NCBI RefSeq assembly: GCF_051401765.1
Contig: NW_027480543.1
Span: 1,364,001 to 1,428,000, forward strand
Direction: 5' to 3'
DNA length: 64,000 bases
DNA from: Calliopsis andreniformis
Lineage: Eukaryota > Arthropoda > Insecta > Hymenoptera > Andrenidae
The translations under genes and the position numbers were made by a program. How positions within the stretch are numbered: position 1 is the first letter of the stretch; each line of letters starts with the position of its first letter. The notes below the pieces were generated by a model, which was given only the letters and a program-made list of their open reading frames with translations, did not search any database and was not told where the DNA came from. Shown here in pieces: positions 37,316 through 51,800 of the stretch.

Positions 37316-40300
37316 TGAAGATTGAGGATTGGGGATTGAGGATTGATAATTGAGGATTGAGGACTGAGGCTTGAGGATTGAGGATTGAGCATTGAGGATT
37401 GAAGATTGAGGACTGGCGATTGAGGATTGAAGATTGAGGATTAAGGATTGAGGATCGGGGATTGAGGATGTAGGATTTGAGATTGATTATTGATGATTGA
37501 AGGTTGAGGATTGAGGATTGAGGATTGAGAATTGAGAATTGAGGATGACGACTGAGGGTTGAGGATTGAGGTTTGAGGAACGAGGATTGAGGATTGAGGA
37601 TTGAGGACCAAGGATTGACGGTTGAGTATTGAAGATTGAGGACTGATGACTGAGGATTGACGACTGAGGACTGAGGATTGAGGATTGATGATTGAAGATT
37701 GAGTATTGAGGATAGAATATTGAGGGATGAGGATTGAGGATTGAGGATTGAAGAATGAGGATTGAGGATTGAGGTTTGAGGATTGAGGATTGCAGATTGA
37801 GTATTGAGGATTGAAGATTGTGTATTGAGAATTGAGGATTGAAGATTAAGGATTGAGGATTGAGGATTGAGGATTGAAGAATGAGGATTGGGGATTGAGG
37901 TTTGAGGATTGAGGATTGCAGATTGAGTATTGAGGATTGAAGGTTGAGGATTGAGAATTGAGAATTGAACATTGAGGATTGAGGATTGAGGATTGAGGAT
38001 TGAGGATTGAGGATTGAAGATTGAGTATTGAGGATTGAAGATTGAGGATTGAGGATTGAGTACTGAGGATTGAGGATTGAGGATTGAGGATTGAGGATTG
38101 AGGATTGAAGATTGAGTATTGAGGATTGAAGATTGAGGATTGAGGATTGAGTACTGAGGATTGAGGATTGAGGATTGAGGATTGAAGATTGAGTATTGAG
38201 GACTGAAGATTGACGATTGAGGATTGAGTATTGAGGATTGAGGATTGAGAATTGATGGTTGAGGACTGAGGGTTGAAGATTGAGGATTGGGTATTGAGGA
38301 TTGAAGAATGAGGATTGAGGATTGAGGATTGATAATTGAGGATTGCAGATTGAGTATTGACGATTGAGGATTGAGGATTCAGGATTGAGGATTGAAGATT
38401 GAAGATTGAGTATTGAGGATTGAAGATTGAGTATTGATGATTGAATATTGAGGATTGAGGATTGAGGTTTGAGGATTGAGGACGAGGACTGACGGTAGAG
38501 GATTGAGGTTTGAGGATTGAGGATTCAGGACTGAGGATTGAGGATGAGGGCTGAGGGTCGGGGACTGAGGTTTGACGACTGAGGACTGAGGATTGAGGAT
38601 TGAGAGTTGAGGATTGATGATTGGGGATTGAAGATTGAGGACAGGGCATTGAGGTTTGAAGAATGATGATTGAGGATTGAGGATTGACTATCTAGGATTG
38701 GAGATTGATTATTGAGTATTGAAGATTGGGGATTGAGGATTGAGGATTGAGGGTCTAGGATTGGAGATTGACTATTGAGGATGAAGATTGAGAATTGAGG
38801 ACTGAGGATTGAGAATTGAGAATTGAGGATGAGGACTGAGGGTTGAGGATTGAGGTTTGAGAAATGAGGATTGAGGATTGAGGATTGAGGATTGAGGATT
38901 GAGGATTGAAGATTGAGGATTGAGTATTGAAGATTGAGTATTGATCACAGAAGATTGAGGATTGAGGATTGAGGATTGAGGATTGAGGATTGAGGATTGA
39001 GGATTGAAGATTGAGGATTGAGGATTGAGGGTTGAGGATTGAGGACGAGGGCTGACGGTTGAGGATTGAGGTTTGAGGATTGAGGGTTGTGGATTGAGGA
39101 CGAGGACTGAGGGTTGATTATTGATGTTTGAGGCCTGAGGATTGAGGGTTCAGGATTCAGAATTTATGATTGAGGACTGAGGGTTGAAGATTGAGGATTG
39201 GGTATTGAGGATTGAAGAATGACGATTGAGGATCGAGGATTGAGGATTGAAGATTGAGTATTGAGGATTGAAGATTGAGTATTGAGGATTGAGGATTGAG
39301 GATTGAGGATTGAGCTTTGAAGATTGAGGATTGAGGATTGAGGGTTGAGGATTGAAGGATTGAGGATTGAGGAATGAAGACTGAATATTGATCATTGAAT
39401 ATTGAGGACTGAGGATTGAGGGTTGTGGATTGAGGACGAGGACTGAGGGTTGAATATTGATGTTTGAGGTCTGAGGATTAAGGATTGTGGATTGAGAATT
39501 GAGGATTGAGGATTGAGGATTGAAGATTGAGGATTGGGTATTGAGGATTGAAGAATGAGGATTGAGGATTGAGGTTTGAGAATTGAGGATTGCAGATTGA
39601 GTATCGAGGACTGAAGATTGAGGATTGAGGATTGAAGATTGAGAATTGAGGATTGAGGATTGAGGATTGAGGATTGAGGATTGAGGATTGAGGATTGAGG
39701 ATTGAGGATGAGGGTTGAGGGTTGAGGATTGAGGGTTGAAGATTGAGAATTGAAGATTGAGTATTGAGGACTGAAGATTGACGATTGAGGATTGAGTATT
39801 GAGGATTGAAGATTGAGTATTGATGATTGAAGATTGAGGATTGAGGATGAGGGTTGAGGAATGAGGACGAGGACTGACGGTAGAGGATTGAGGTTTGAGG
39901 ATTGAGGGTTGTGGATTAAGGGCGAGGACTGAAGGTTGAATATTGATGTTTGAGGCCTGAGGATTGAGGATTGAGGATTGAGAATTGATGGTTGAGGACT
40001 GAGGGTTGAAGATTGAGGATTGGGTATTGAGGATTGAAGAATGAGGATTGAGGATTGAGGATTGATAATTGAGGATTGCAGATTGAGTATTGACGATTGA
40101 GGATTGAGGATTCAGGATTGACGATTGAGGATTGAGGATTGAGGGTTGAGGATCGAGGACGAGGACTGACGGTTGAGGATTGAGGATTGAGGATTGAGGA
40201 TTGAGGATTGAGGACTGAGGCTTGAGGATTGACGATTGAGCATAGAGGATTGAAGATTGAGTACTGGCGATTGAGGATTGAAGATTGAGGACTAAGGACT

Positions 40301-40518
40301 GAGGATTGGGGATTGAAGATCTAGGATAGGATATTGATCTTTGGGGATTGAAGATTGAGGATTGAGGATTGAGGATTGAGAATTGTGAATTGAGGATGGG
40401 GACTGAGGGTTGAGGATTGAGGTTTAAGGAACGAGGATTGAGGATTGAGGATTGAGGACTGAGGATTGACGATTGAGTATTGAAGATTGAGGATTTATGA
40501 CTGAGGATTGAGGATTGA
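36633..40518. repeat. About 3.9-kb higher-order unit, copy 1
   Basis: Matches 40,519 onward, first at an offset of 3,886 to 3,872 bases and then, after about 38,380, at 4,276 to 4,269. Markers include GACCAAGG near 37,606, a TAATTGAGG stretch near 38,330, GATCACAGAAG near 38,944, CAGAATTTATG near 39,157 and an 8-base unit (ATTGAAGG) near 39,352. The nine-unit perfect run at 39,645-39,707 falls here. No type A, B or C element is present. Confidence 0.75.
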
Positions 40519-43500
40519 GGGTTGAAGATTGAGGATTGGGTATTGAGGATTGAAGAATGAGGATTGAGGATTGAGGGTTGAGGATTGAGGATTGAGGATT
40601 GAAGAATGAGGATTGAGGATTGAGCATTGAGGATTGAGGATTGAAGATTGAGTATTGAGGATTGAAGATTGAGGATTGAGGATTGAAGAATGAGGATTGA
40701 GGATTGAGAATTGATGATTGAGGACTGAGGGTTGAAGATTGAGGATTGAGGATTGAGGGTTGAAGATTGAGGATTGGGTATTGAGGATTGAAGAATGAGG
40801 ATTGAGGATTGAGGGTTGAGGATTGAGGATTGAGGATTGAAGAATGAGGATTAAGGATTGAGGATTGAGGATTGAGGATTGAAGAATGAGGATTGAGGAT
40901 TGAGGTTTGAGGATTGAGGATTGCAGATTGAGTATTGAGGATTGAAGGTTGAGGATTGAGAATTGAGAATTGAGGATTGAGGATTGAGGATTGAGGATTG
41001 AGGATTGAGGATTGAAGATTGAGTATTGAGGATTGAAGATTGAGGATTGAGGATTGAGTACTGAGGATTGAGGATTGAGGATTGAGGATTGAAGATTGAG
41101 AATGGAAGATTGAGAATTGAGGACTGAAGATTGACGATTGAGGATTGAAGATTGAGGATTGAGGATTGAGGATTGAGGATTGAGGATTGAGCATTGAAGA
41201 TTGAGGATTGGGGATTGAGGATTGATAATTGAGGATTGAGGACTGAGGCTTGAGGATTGAGGATTGAGCATTGAGGATTGAAGATTGAGGACTGGCGATT
41301 GAGGATTGAAGATTGAGGATTAAGGATTGAGGATCGGGGATTGAGGATGTAGGATTTGAGATTGATTATTGATGATTGAAGGTTGAGGATTGAGGATTGA
41401 GGATTGAGAATTGAGAATTGAGGATGACGACTGAGGGTTGAGGATTGAGGTTTGAGGAACGAGGATTGAGGATTGAGGATTGAGGACCAAGGATTGACGG
41501 TTGAGTATTGAAGATTGAGGACTGATGACTGAGGATTGACGACTGAGGACTGAGGATTGAGGATTGATGATTGAAGATTGAGTATTGAGGATAGAATATT
41601 GAGGGATGAGGATTGAGGATTGAGGATTGAAGAATGAGGATTGAGGATTGAGGTTTGAGGATTGAGGATTGCAGATTGAGTATTGAGGATTGAAGATTGT
41701 GTATTGAGAATTGAGGATTGAAGATTAAGGATTGAGGATTGAGGATTGAGGATTGAAGAATGAGGATTGGGGATTGAGGTTTGAGGATTGAGGATTGCAG
41801 ATTGAGTATTGAGGATTGAAGGTTGAGGATTGAGAATTGAGAATTGAACATTGAGGATTGAGGATTGAGGATTGAAGATTGAGGATTGAAGATTGAGTAT
41901 TGAGGATTGAAGATTGAGGATTGAGGATTGAGTACTGAGGATTGAGGATTGAGGATTGAGGATTGAGGATTGAGGATTGAAGATTGAGTATTGAGGATTG
42001 AAGATTGAGGATTGAGGATTGAGTACTGAGGATTGAGGATTGAGGATTGAGGTATGAAGATTGAGTATTGAGGACTGAAGATTGACGATTGAGGATTGAG
42101 TATTGAGGATTGAGGATTGAGAATTGATGGTTGAGGACTGAGGGTTGAAGATTGAGGATTGGGTATTGAGGATTGAAGAATGAGGATTGAGGATTGAGGA
42201 TTGATAATTGAGGATTGCAGATTGAGTATTGACGATTGAGGATTGAGGATTCAGGATTGACGATTGAGGATTGAGGATTGAGGGTTGAGGATCGAGGACG
42301 AGGACTGACGGTTGAGGATTGAGGATTGAGGATTGAGGATTGAGGATTGAGGACTGAGGCTTGAGGATTGACGATTGAGCATAGAGGATTGAAGATTGAG
42401 TACTGGCGATTGAGGATTGAAGCTTGAGGACTAAGGACTGAGGATTGGGGATTGAAGATCTAGGATTGGATATTGATCTTTGGGGATTGAATATTGAGGA
42501 TTGAGGATTGAGGATTGAGAATTGAGAATTGAGGATGGGGAGTGAGGGTTGAGGATTGAGGTTTGAGAAATAAGGATTGAGGATTGAGGATTGAAGATTG
42601 AGGATTGAGTATTGAAGATTGAGTATTGATCACTGAGGATTGAGGATTGAGGATTGAGGATTGAGGATTGAAGATTGAAGATTGAGTATTGAGGATTGAA
42701 GATTGAGTATTGATGATTGAATATTGAGGATTGAGGATTGAGGTTTGAGGATTGAGGACGAGGACTGACGGTAGAGGATTGAGGTTTGAGGATTGAGGAT
42801 TGAGGACTGAGGATTGAGAATGAGGGCTGAGGGTCGGGGACTGAGGTTTGACGACTGAGGACTGAGGATTGAGGATTGAGAGTTGAGGATTGATGATTGG
42901 GGATTGAAGATTGAGGACAGGGCATTGAGGTTTGAAGAATGATGATTGAGGATTGAGGATTGACTATCTAGGATTGGAGATTGATTATTGAGTATTGAAG
43001 ATTGGGGATTGAGGATTGAGGATTGAGGGTCTAGGATTGGAGATTGACTATTGAGGATGAAGATTGAGAATTGAGGACTGAGGATTGAGAATTGAGAATT
43101 GAGGATGAGGACTGAGGGTTGAGGATTGAGGTTTGAGAAATGAGGATTGAGGATTGAGGATTGAGGATTGAGGATTGAGGATTGAAGATTGAGGATTGAG
43201 TATTGAAGATTGAGTATTGATCACAGAAGATTGAGGATTGAGGATTGAGGATTGAGGATTGAGGATTGAGGATTGAAGATTGAGGATTGAGGATTGAGGG
43301 TTGAGGATTGAGGACGAGGGCTGACGGTTGAGGATTGAGGTTTGAGGATTGAGGGTTGTGGATTGAGGACGAGGACTGAGGGTTGATTATTGATGTTTGA
43401 GGCCTGAGGATTGAGGATTCAGGATTCAGAATTTATGATTGAGGACTGAGGGTTGAAGATTGAGGATTGGGTATTGAGGATTGAAGAATGACGATTGAGG

Positions 43501-44900
43501 ATCGAGGATTGAGGATTGAAGATTGAGTATTGAGGATTGAAGATTGAGTATTGAGGATTGAGGATTGAGGATTGAGGATTGAGCTTTGAAGATTGAGGAT
43601 TGAGGATTGAGGGTTGAGGATTGAAGGATTGAGGATTGAGGAATGAAGACTGAATATTGATCATTGAATATTGAGGACTGAGGATTGAGGGTTGTGGATT
43701 GAGGACGAGGACTGAGGGTTGAATATTGATGTTTGAGGTCTGAGGATTAAGGATTGTGGATTGAGAATTGAGGATTGAGGATTGAGGATTGAAGATTGAG
43801 GATTGGGTATTGAGGATTGAAGAATGAGGATTGAGGATTGAGGTTTGAGAATTGAGGATTGCAGATTGAGTATCGAGGACTGAAGGTTGAGGATTGAGGA
43901 TTGAAGATTGAGAATTGAGGATTGAGGATTGAGGATTGAGGATTGAGGATTGAGGATTGAGGATTGAGGATTGAGGATGAGGGTTGAGGGTTGAGGATTG
44001 AGGGTTGAAGATTGAGAATTGAAGATTGAGTATTGAGGACTGAAGATTGACGATTGAGGATTGAGTATTGAGGATTGAAGATTGAGTATTGATGATTGAA
44101 GATTGAGGATTGAGGATGAGGGTTGAGGAATGAGGACGAGGACTGACGGTAGAGGATTGAGGTTTGAGGATTGAGGGTTGTGGATTAAGGGCGAGGACTG
44201 AAGGTTGAATATTGATGTTTGAGACCTGAGGATTGAGGATTGAGGATTGAGAATTGATGGTTGAGGACTGAGGGTTGAAGATTGAGGATTGGGTATTGAG
44301 GATTGAAGAATGAGGATTGAGGATTGAGGATTGATAATTGAGGATTGCAGATTGAGTATTGACGATTGAGGATTGAGGATTCAGGATTGACGATTGAGGA
44401 TTGAGGATTGAGGGTTGAGGATCGAGGACGAGGACTGACGGTTGAGGATTGAGGATTGAGGATTGAGGATTGAGGATTGAGGACTGAGGCTTGAGGATTG
44501 ACGATTGAGCATAGAGGATTGAAGATTCAGTACTGGCGATTGAGGATTGAAGATTGAGGACTAAGGACTGAGGATTGGGGATTGAAGATCTAGGATAGGA
44601 TATTGATCTTTGGGGATTGAAGATTGAGGATTGAGGATTGAGGATTGAGAATTGTGAATTGAGGATGGGGACTGAGGGTTGAGGATTGAGGTTTAAGGAA
44701 CGAGGATTGAGGATTGAGGATTGAGGACTGAGGATTGACGATTGAGTATAGAAGATTGAGGATTTATGACTGAGGATTGAGGATTGAGGATTGAGGATTG
44801 AGGATTGACGATTGAGGACTGGCGATTGAGGATTGAAGATTGAGGATTAAGGATTGAGGATCGGGGATTGAGGATGTAGGATTGGAGACTCATTATTGAT
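40519..44900. repeat. About 4.3-kb higher-order unit, copy 2, with a 404-base insertion
   Basis: Nearly identical to copy 1 except for about 404 extra bases near 42,257-42,660, bounded on the left by ATTCAGG (42249) and on the right by a GAAGATTGAAG run (42670). The inserted piece resembles the copy's own 40.1-40.4 kb and 44.3-44.7 kb segments, so it looks like an internal relocation rather than foreign DNA. 404 fits 56 heptamers plus two 6-base units. The nine-unit perfect run recurs at 43,914-43,976. Confidence 0.72.
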
Positions 44901-47820
44901 GATTGAAGGTTGAGGATTGAGAATTGAGTATTGAGGATTGAGAACTGAGTATTGAGGATGAAGACAGAGGGTGGAGGATTGAGGTTTGAGGAACGAGGAT
45001 TGAAGATTGAGTATTGAGGATTGAATATTGAGGATTGAGGATTGAGGATTGAGGATTGAGTATTGAGGATTGAGGATTGAGGATTGAAGATTGATTATTG
45101 AGTATTGAAGGTTGAGGATTGTGGATTGAGGATTGAGGATTGAGGATTGAGTATTGAAGATTGAGTATTGATGCCTGAGGTTTTGAGGATTGAGGATTGA
45201 CGATTGAGGATAGAGGATTGAAGATTGAGTATTGAGGATTGAAGATTGAGGAGTGAAAATTGAGTATTGATGATTGAAGATTGAGGATGAGGATTGATGG
45301 TTGAGGATTGAGGTCGAGGACTGACGGCTGAGGATTGAGGTTTGAGGATTGAGGTTTGTGGATTGAGGACGAGGACTGAAGGTTGAATATTGATGTTTGA
45401 GGCCTGAGGATTGAGGATTGAGGATTGAGAATTGATGATTGAGGACTGAGGGTTGATGATTGAGGATTGGGTACTGAGGATTGAAGAATTACGATTGAGG
45501 ATTGAGGATTGAGGATTGAGGACTGAAGATTGAGTATTGAGGATTGAAGATTGAGTATTGAGGGTTGAGAATTGAGGATTCAGGATTGAAGATTGAGTAT
45601 TGAGGATTGAAGGTTGAGGATTGAGTATTGATGATTGAGGATTGAGGTTTGAAGATTGAGGATTGAGGATTGAGGATTGAGGATTGAGGATTGAAGATTG
45701 AGTATTGAGGATTGAAGATTGAGGATTGAGGATTGAGGTTTGAGGATTGAGGACGAGGACTGACGGTAGAGGATTGAGGTTTGAGGATTGAGGATTGAGG
45801 ACTGAGGATTGAGGATGAGGGCTGAGGGTCGGGGATTGAGGTTTGACGACTGAGGACTGAGGATTGAGGATTGAGAGTTGAGTATTGATGATTGGGGATT
45901 GAAGATTGAGGACAGGGCATTGAGGTTTGAAGAATGATGATTGAGGATTGAGGATTGAGGATCTAGGATTGGAGATTGATTATTGAGTATTGAAGATTGG
46001 GGATTGAGGATTGAGGATTGAGGGTCTAGGATTGGAGATTGACTATTGAGGATGAAGATTGAGAATTGAGGACTGAGGATTGAGAATTGAGAATTGAGGA
46101 TGAGGACTGAGGGTTGAGGATTGAGGTTTGAGAAATGAGGATTGAGGATTGAGGATTGAGGATTGAGGATTGAAGATTGAGGATTGAGTATTGAAGATTG
46201 AGTATTGATCACAGAAGATTGAGGATTGAGGATTGAGGATTGAGGATTGAGGATTGAGGATTGAAGATTGAGGATTGAGGTTTGAGGGTTGAGGATTGAG
46301 GACGAGGGCTGACGGTTGAGGATTGAGGTTTGAGGATTGAGGGTTGTGGATTGAGGACGAGGACTGAGGGTTTATTATTGATGTTTGAGGCCTGAGGATT
46401 GAGGATTCAGGATTCAGAATTTATGATTGAGGACTGAGGGTTGAAGATTGAGGATTGGGTATTGAGGATTGAAGAATGACGATTGAGGATCGAGGATTGA
46501 GGATTGAAGATTGAGTATTGAGGATTGAAGATTGAGTATTGAGGATTGAGGATTGAGGATTGAGGATTGAGCTTTGAAGATTGAGGATTGAGGATTGAGG
46601 GTTGAGGATTGAAGGATTGAGGATTGAGGAATGAAGACTGAATATTGATCATTGAATATTGAGGACTGAGGATTGAGGGTTGTGGATTGAGGACGAGGAC
46701 TGAGGGTTGAATATTGATGTTTGAGGTCTGAGGATTAAGGATTGAGGATTGAGAATTGAGGATTGAGGATTGGGTATTGAGGATTGAAGAATGAGGATTG
46801 AGGATTGAGGATTGATAATTGAGGATTGCAGATTGAGTATTGACGATTGAGGATTGAGGATTCAGGATTGACGATTGAGGATTGAGGATTGAGTGTTGAG
46901 GATCGAGGACGAGGACTGACGGTTGAGGATTGAGGATTGAGGATTGAGGATTGAGGATTGAGGACTGAGGCTTGAGGATTGACGATTGAGCATAGAGGAT
47001 TGAAGATTGAGTACTGGCGATTGAGGATTGAAGATTGAGGACTAAGGACTGAGGATTGGGGATTGAAGATCTAGGATTGGATATTGATCTTTGGGGATTG
47101 AAGATTGAGGATTGAGGATTGAGGATTGAGAATTGAGAATTGAGGATGGGGACTGAGGGTTGAGGATTGAGGTTTAAGGAACGAGGATTGAGGATTGAGG
47201 ATTGAGGACTGAGGATTGACGATTGAGTATTGAAGATTGAGGATTTATGACTGAGGATTGAGGATTGAGGATTGAGGATTGAGGATTGACGATTGAGGAC
47301 TGGCGATTGAGAATTGAGTATTGAGGATTGAGAACTGAGTATTGAAGATTGAGTATTGATGCCTGAGGTTTTGAGGATTGAGGATTGACGATTGAGGATA
47401 GAGGATTGAAGATTGTGTATTGAGGATTGAAGATTGAGGATTGAAGATTGAGTATTGATGATTGAATATTGAGGATTGAGGATTGAGGATTGAGGATTGA
47501 GGATTGAAGAATGAGGATTGAGGATTGAGGTTTGAGGATTGAGGATTGCAGATTGAGTATTGAGGATTGAAGGTTGAGGATTGAGAATTGAGAATTGAAC
47601 ATTGAGGATTGATGATTGAGGATTGAGGATTGAGGATTGAAGATTGAGTATTGAGGATTGAAGATTGAGGATTGAGGATTGAGTACTGAGGATTGAGGAT
47701 TGAGGATTGAGGATTGAAGATTGAGAATGGAAGGGTGAGAGTTGAGGACTGAAGATTGACGATTGAGGATTGAAGATTGAGCATTGAGGATTGAGGATTG
47801 AGGATTGAGGGTTGAGCATT
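44900..47820. repeat. Partial third copy of the about 4.3-kb unit
   Basis: From about 45.9 kb the order of markers (GGTCTAGG, GATCACAGAAG, CAGAATTTATG, the 8-base unit ATTGAAGG at about 46,613, and GTTTAAGGAACG near 47,173) repeats that of 42.9-44.7 kb at offsets near 2,988 bases. The left part (44.9-45.3 kb) instead carries an 8-base TTTTGAGG unit near 45,180 and matches 59.3-59.6 kb. Boundaries are approximate. Confidence 0.65.
46407..47819 (-). other. Repeat-derived open frame (470 codons), judged non-coding
   Basis: Its last 81 codons are equivalent to separate short frames at 39,150-39,395 and 43,419-43,664, where the same DNA has a different start. Length is thus set by chance variants, not by conserved ends. 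Confidence 0.75.
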
Positions 47821-48855
47821 GAAGATTGAGGATTGGGGATTGAGGATTAACGATTGAGGATTGAGTATTGAGGATTGAAGATTGAGTATTGATGATTGAA
47901 GATTGAGGATGAGGATTGAGGGTTGAGGATTGAGGACGAGGACTGACGGTTGAGGATTGAGGTTTGAGGATTGAGGTTTGTGGATTGAGGACGAGGACTG
48001 AAGGTTGAATATTGATGTTTGAGGCCTGACGATTGAGGATTGAGGATTGAGAATTGATGACTGAGGACTGAGGGTTGAAGATTGAGGATTGGGTACTGAG
48101 GATTGAAGAATTACGATTGAGGATTGAGGATTGAGGATTGAGGTCTGAAGATTGAGAATTGAAGATTGAGTATTGAGGACTGAAGATTGACGATTGAGGA
48201 TTGAAGATTGAGGATTGAGGATTGAGGATTGAGAATTGATAATTGAGAATGAGGACTGAGGGTTGAGGATTGAGGTTTGAGGAACGAGGATTGAGGATTG
48301 AGGATTGAGGACTGAGCATTGACGATTGAGTATTGAAGATTGAGGATTTCTGACTGAGGATTGAGGATTGAGGATTGAGGATTGAGGATTGAAGACTGAG
48401 TATTGAGGATTGAGTATTGAGGATTGAAGATTGAGTATTGATGATTGAAGATTGAGGATAGAGGATTGAGGTTTGAGGATTGAGGACGAGGACTGACGGT
48501 TGAGGATTGAGGTTTGAGGATAGAGGGTTGTGGATTGAGGACGAGGACTGAGGGTTGAATATTGATGTTTGAGGCCTGAGGATTGAGGATTGAGGATTGA
48601 GAATTGATGGTTGAGGACTGAGGGTTGAAGATTGAGGATTGGGTATTGAGGATTGAAGAATGAGGATTGAGGATTGAGGATTGAGGATTGAGGATTGCAG
48701 ATTGAGTATTGAGGATTGAGGATTGAGGATTCAGGATTGACGATTGAGGATTGAGGATTGAGGGTTGAGGATTGAGGACGAGGACTGACGGTTGAGGATT
48801 GAGGATTGAGGATTGAGGATTGAGGACTGAGGCTTGAGGATTGACGATTGAGCAT
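47245..48855 (-). other. Repeat-derived open frame (536 codons), judged non-coding
   Basis: Overlaps two other - strand open frames (46,407-47,819 and 47,174-48,319) for hundreds of bases, all three giving the same residue cycle in different phases. Three-way overlap of this sort is what a stop-free 7-base repeat produces. Confidence 0.75.
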
Positions 48856-51800
48856 AGAGGATTGAAGATTGAGGACTGGCGATTGAGGATTGAAGATGGA
48901 GGACTAAGGACTGAGGATTGGGGATTGAGGATCTAGGATTGGAGATTGATTTTTGGGGACTGATGACTGAGGATTGAGGACTGAGGATTGATGATTGAGG
49001 ATTGATGATGGAAGATTCAGTATTGAGGATTGAATATTGAGCACTGAGGATTGAGGATTGAGGATTGAGGATTGAGGATTGAAGATTGAGTATTCAGGAT
49101 TGAAGGTTGAGGATTGTGGATTGAGGATTGAGGATTGAGGATTGAAGATTGAGGACTGAGTGTTGAGAATTGAGGATTGGGGATTGAAGATTGAGTATAG
49201 AGGACTGAATATTGGTGATTGAGGATTGAAGATTGAGGATTGAGGATTGAGGATTGAGGATTGAGGATTGAGGATTGAGGATTGAAGATTGAGGATTGAG
49301 GACTGAGGATTGAAGATTGATGATTGAGGATTGAGGATTGAGGATTGAGGATTGAAGATTGAGTATTGAGGATTGAAGATTGAGGATTGAGGATTGAGTA
49401 CTGAGGATTGAGGATTGAGGACTGGGGGTTGAAGATTGAGAATTGAAGATTGAGTATAGAGGACTGAATATTGGTGATTGAGGATTGAAGATTGAGGATT
49501 GAGGATTGAGGATTGAGGATTGAGGATTGAGGATTGAGCATTGAAGATTGAGGATTGGGGATTGAGGATTGACGAGTGAGGATTGAGTATTGAGGATTGA
49601 AGATTGAGTATTGATGATTGAAGATACAGGATAGAGGATTGAGGGTTGAGGATTGAGGACGAGGACTGACGGTTGAGGATTGAGGTTTGAGGATAGAGGG
49701 TTGTGGATTGAGGACGAGGACTGAGGGTTGAATATGGATGTTTGAGGCCTGAGGATTGAGAATTGAGGATTGAGAATTGATGGTTGAGGACTGAGGGTTG
49801 AAGATTGAGGATTGGGTATTGAGGATTGAAGAATGAGGATTGAGGATTGTGGATTGAGGATTGAGGATTGAGGATTGAGTATTGAAGATTGAGTTTTGAT
49901 GCCTGAGGATTGAGGATTAAGGATTGAGGATCGGGGATTGAGGATTGAGGATTGAAGATTGAGTATTGAGGATTGAAGATTGATGATTGAAGATTGAGTA
50001 TTGATGATTGAGTATTGAGGATTGAGGATTGAGGATTGAGGATTGAGGATTGAGGATTGAGGATCGAAGATTGAGTATTGATGATTGAATACTGAGGATT
50101 GAGGATTGAGGTTTGAGGATTGAGGACGAGGACTGACGGTAGAGGATTGACGTTTGAGCATTGAGGAATGTGGTCTGAGAATTGAGGATGAGGGCTGAGG
50201 GTCGGGGATTGAGGTTTGACGACTGAGGACTGAGGATTGAGGATTGAGAATTGGGGATTGATGATTGAGGATTGAAGATTGAGGATAGGGTATTGAGGTT
50301 TGAAGAATGAGGATTGAGGATTGAGGATTGAGGATTGAGGATTGAGGATCTAGGATTTGAGATTGATTATTGAGTATTGAAGATTGGGGATTGAGGATTG
50401 AGTATTGAGGATCTAGGATTGGAGATTGATTATTGAGGATGAAGATTGAGAATTGAGGATTGAGGATTGAGAATTGAGATTTGAGGATAATGACTGAGGG
50501 TTGAGGATTGCTAGGTTTGAGAAATGAGGCTAGAGGATTGAGGATTGAGGATTGAGGATTGAGGTTTGAGTATTGAAGATTGTGTATTGATCGCTGAGGA
50601 TTGAGGATTGAGGTTTGAGGATTGAGGATTGAGGATTGAAGATTGACTATTGAGGATTGAAGATTCAGGATTGAGGATTGAGGATTGAGGATGGAGGATG
50701 AGGGCTGAGGGTTGAGGATTGAGGTTTCAGTATTGAATCCTGAGAATTGAGGATATTCTATTGAGTATTGAGAATTGAGGATTGATGGTTGAGTATTGAG
50801 GATTGAGGATTGAGGATTCAGTGTTGAACAATGAGGATTGATGGTTGAATATTGAGGATTGGGGATTGAGGATTGAGGAATTAGTATTGAAGATTCAGGA
50901 TTGATGATTGAGGATTGAGGATAGAAGATTGAAGATTGAGGATTGGGTATTGAGGATTGAAGAATGAGGATTGAGTATTGAGGTTTGAGGATTGAGGATT
51001 GCAGATTGAGTATTGAGGATTGAAGATTGAGGATTGAGAATTGAGGATTGAAGATTAAGGATTGAGGATTGAGGATTGAGGATTGAAGAATGAGGATTGA
51101 GGATTGAGGTTTGAGGATTGAGGATTGCAGAATGAGTATTGAGGATTGAAGGTTGAGGATTGAGAATTGAGGATTGAAGATTGAGGATTGAGGACTGAGG
51201 ATTGAGGATTGAGGATTGAAGATTGAGTATTGAGGATTGAAGATTGAGGATTGAGGATTGAGTACTGAGGATTGAGGATTGAGGATTGAGGATTGAGGAT
51301 TGAAGATTGAGAATTGAAGATTGAGTATTGAGGACTGAAGATTGACGATTGAGGATTGAAGATTGAGGATTGAGGATTGAGGATTGTGGATTGAGGATTG
51401 AGCATTGAAGATTGAGGATTGGGGATTGAGGATTGACGATTGAGGATTGTGTATTGAGGATTGAGGATTGAGTATTGATGATTGAAGATTGATGATTGAA
51501 GATTGAGGGTTGAGGATTGAGGACGAGGACTGACGGTTGAGGATGAAGGTTTGAGGATTGAGCGTTGTGGATTGAGGACGAGGACTGAAGGTTGAATATT
51601 GATGTTTGAGGCCTGAGGATTGAGGATTGGGGATTGAGAATTGATGATTGAGGACTGAGGGTTGAAGATTGAGGGTTGGGTATTGAGGATTGAAGAATGA
51701 CGATTGAGGTTTGAGGATTGAGGATTGAGGATTGAAGATTGAGTATTGAGGATTGAAGATTGAGTATTGAGGATTGAGAATTGAGGATTCAGGATTGAAG

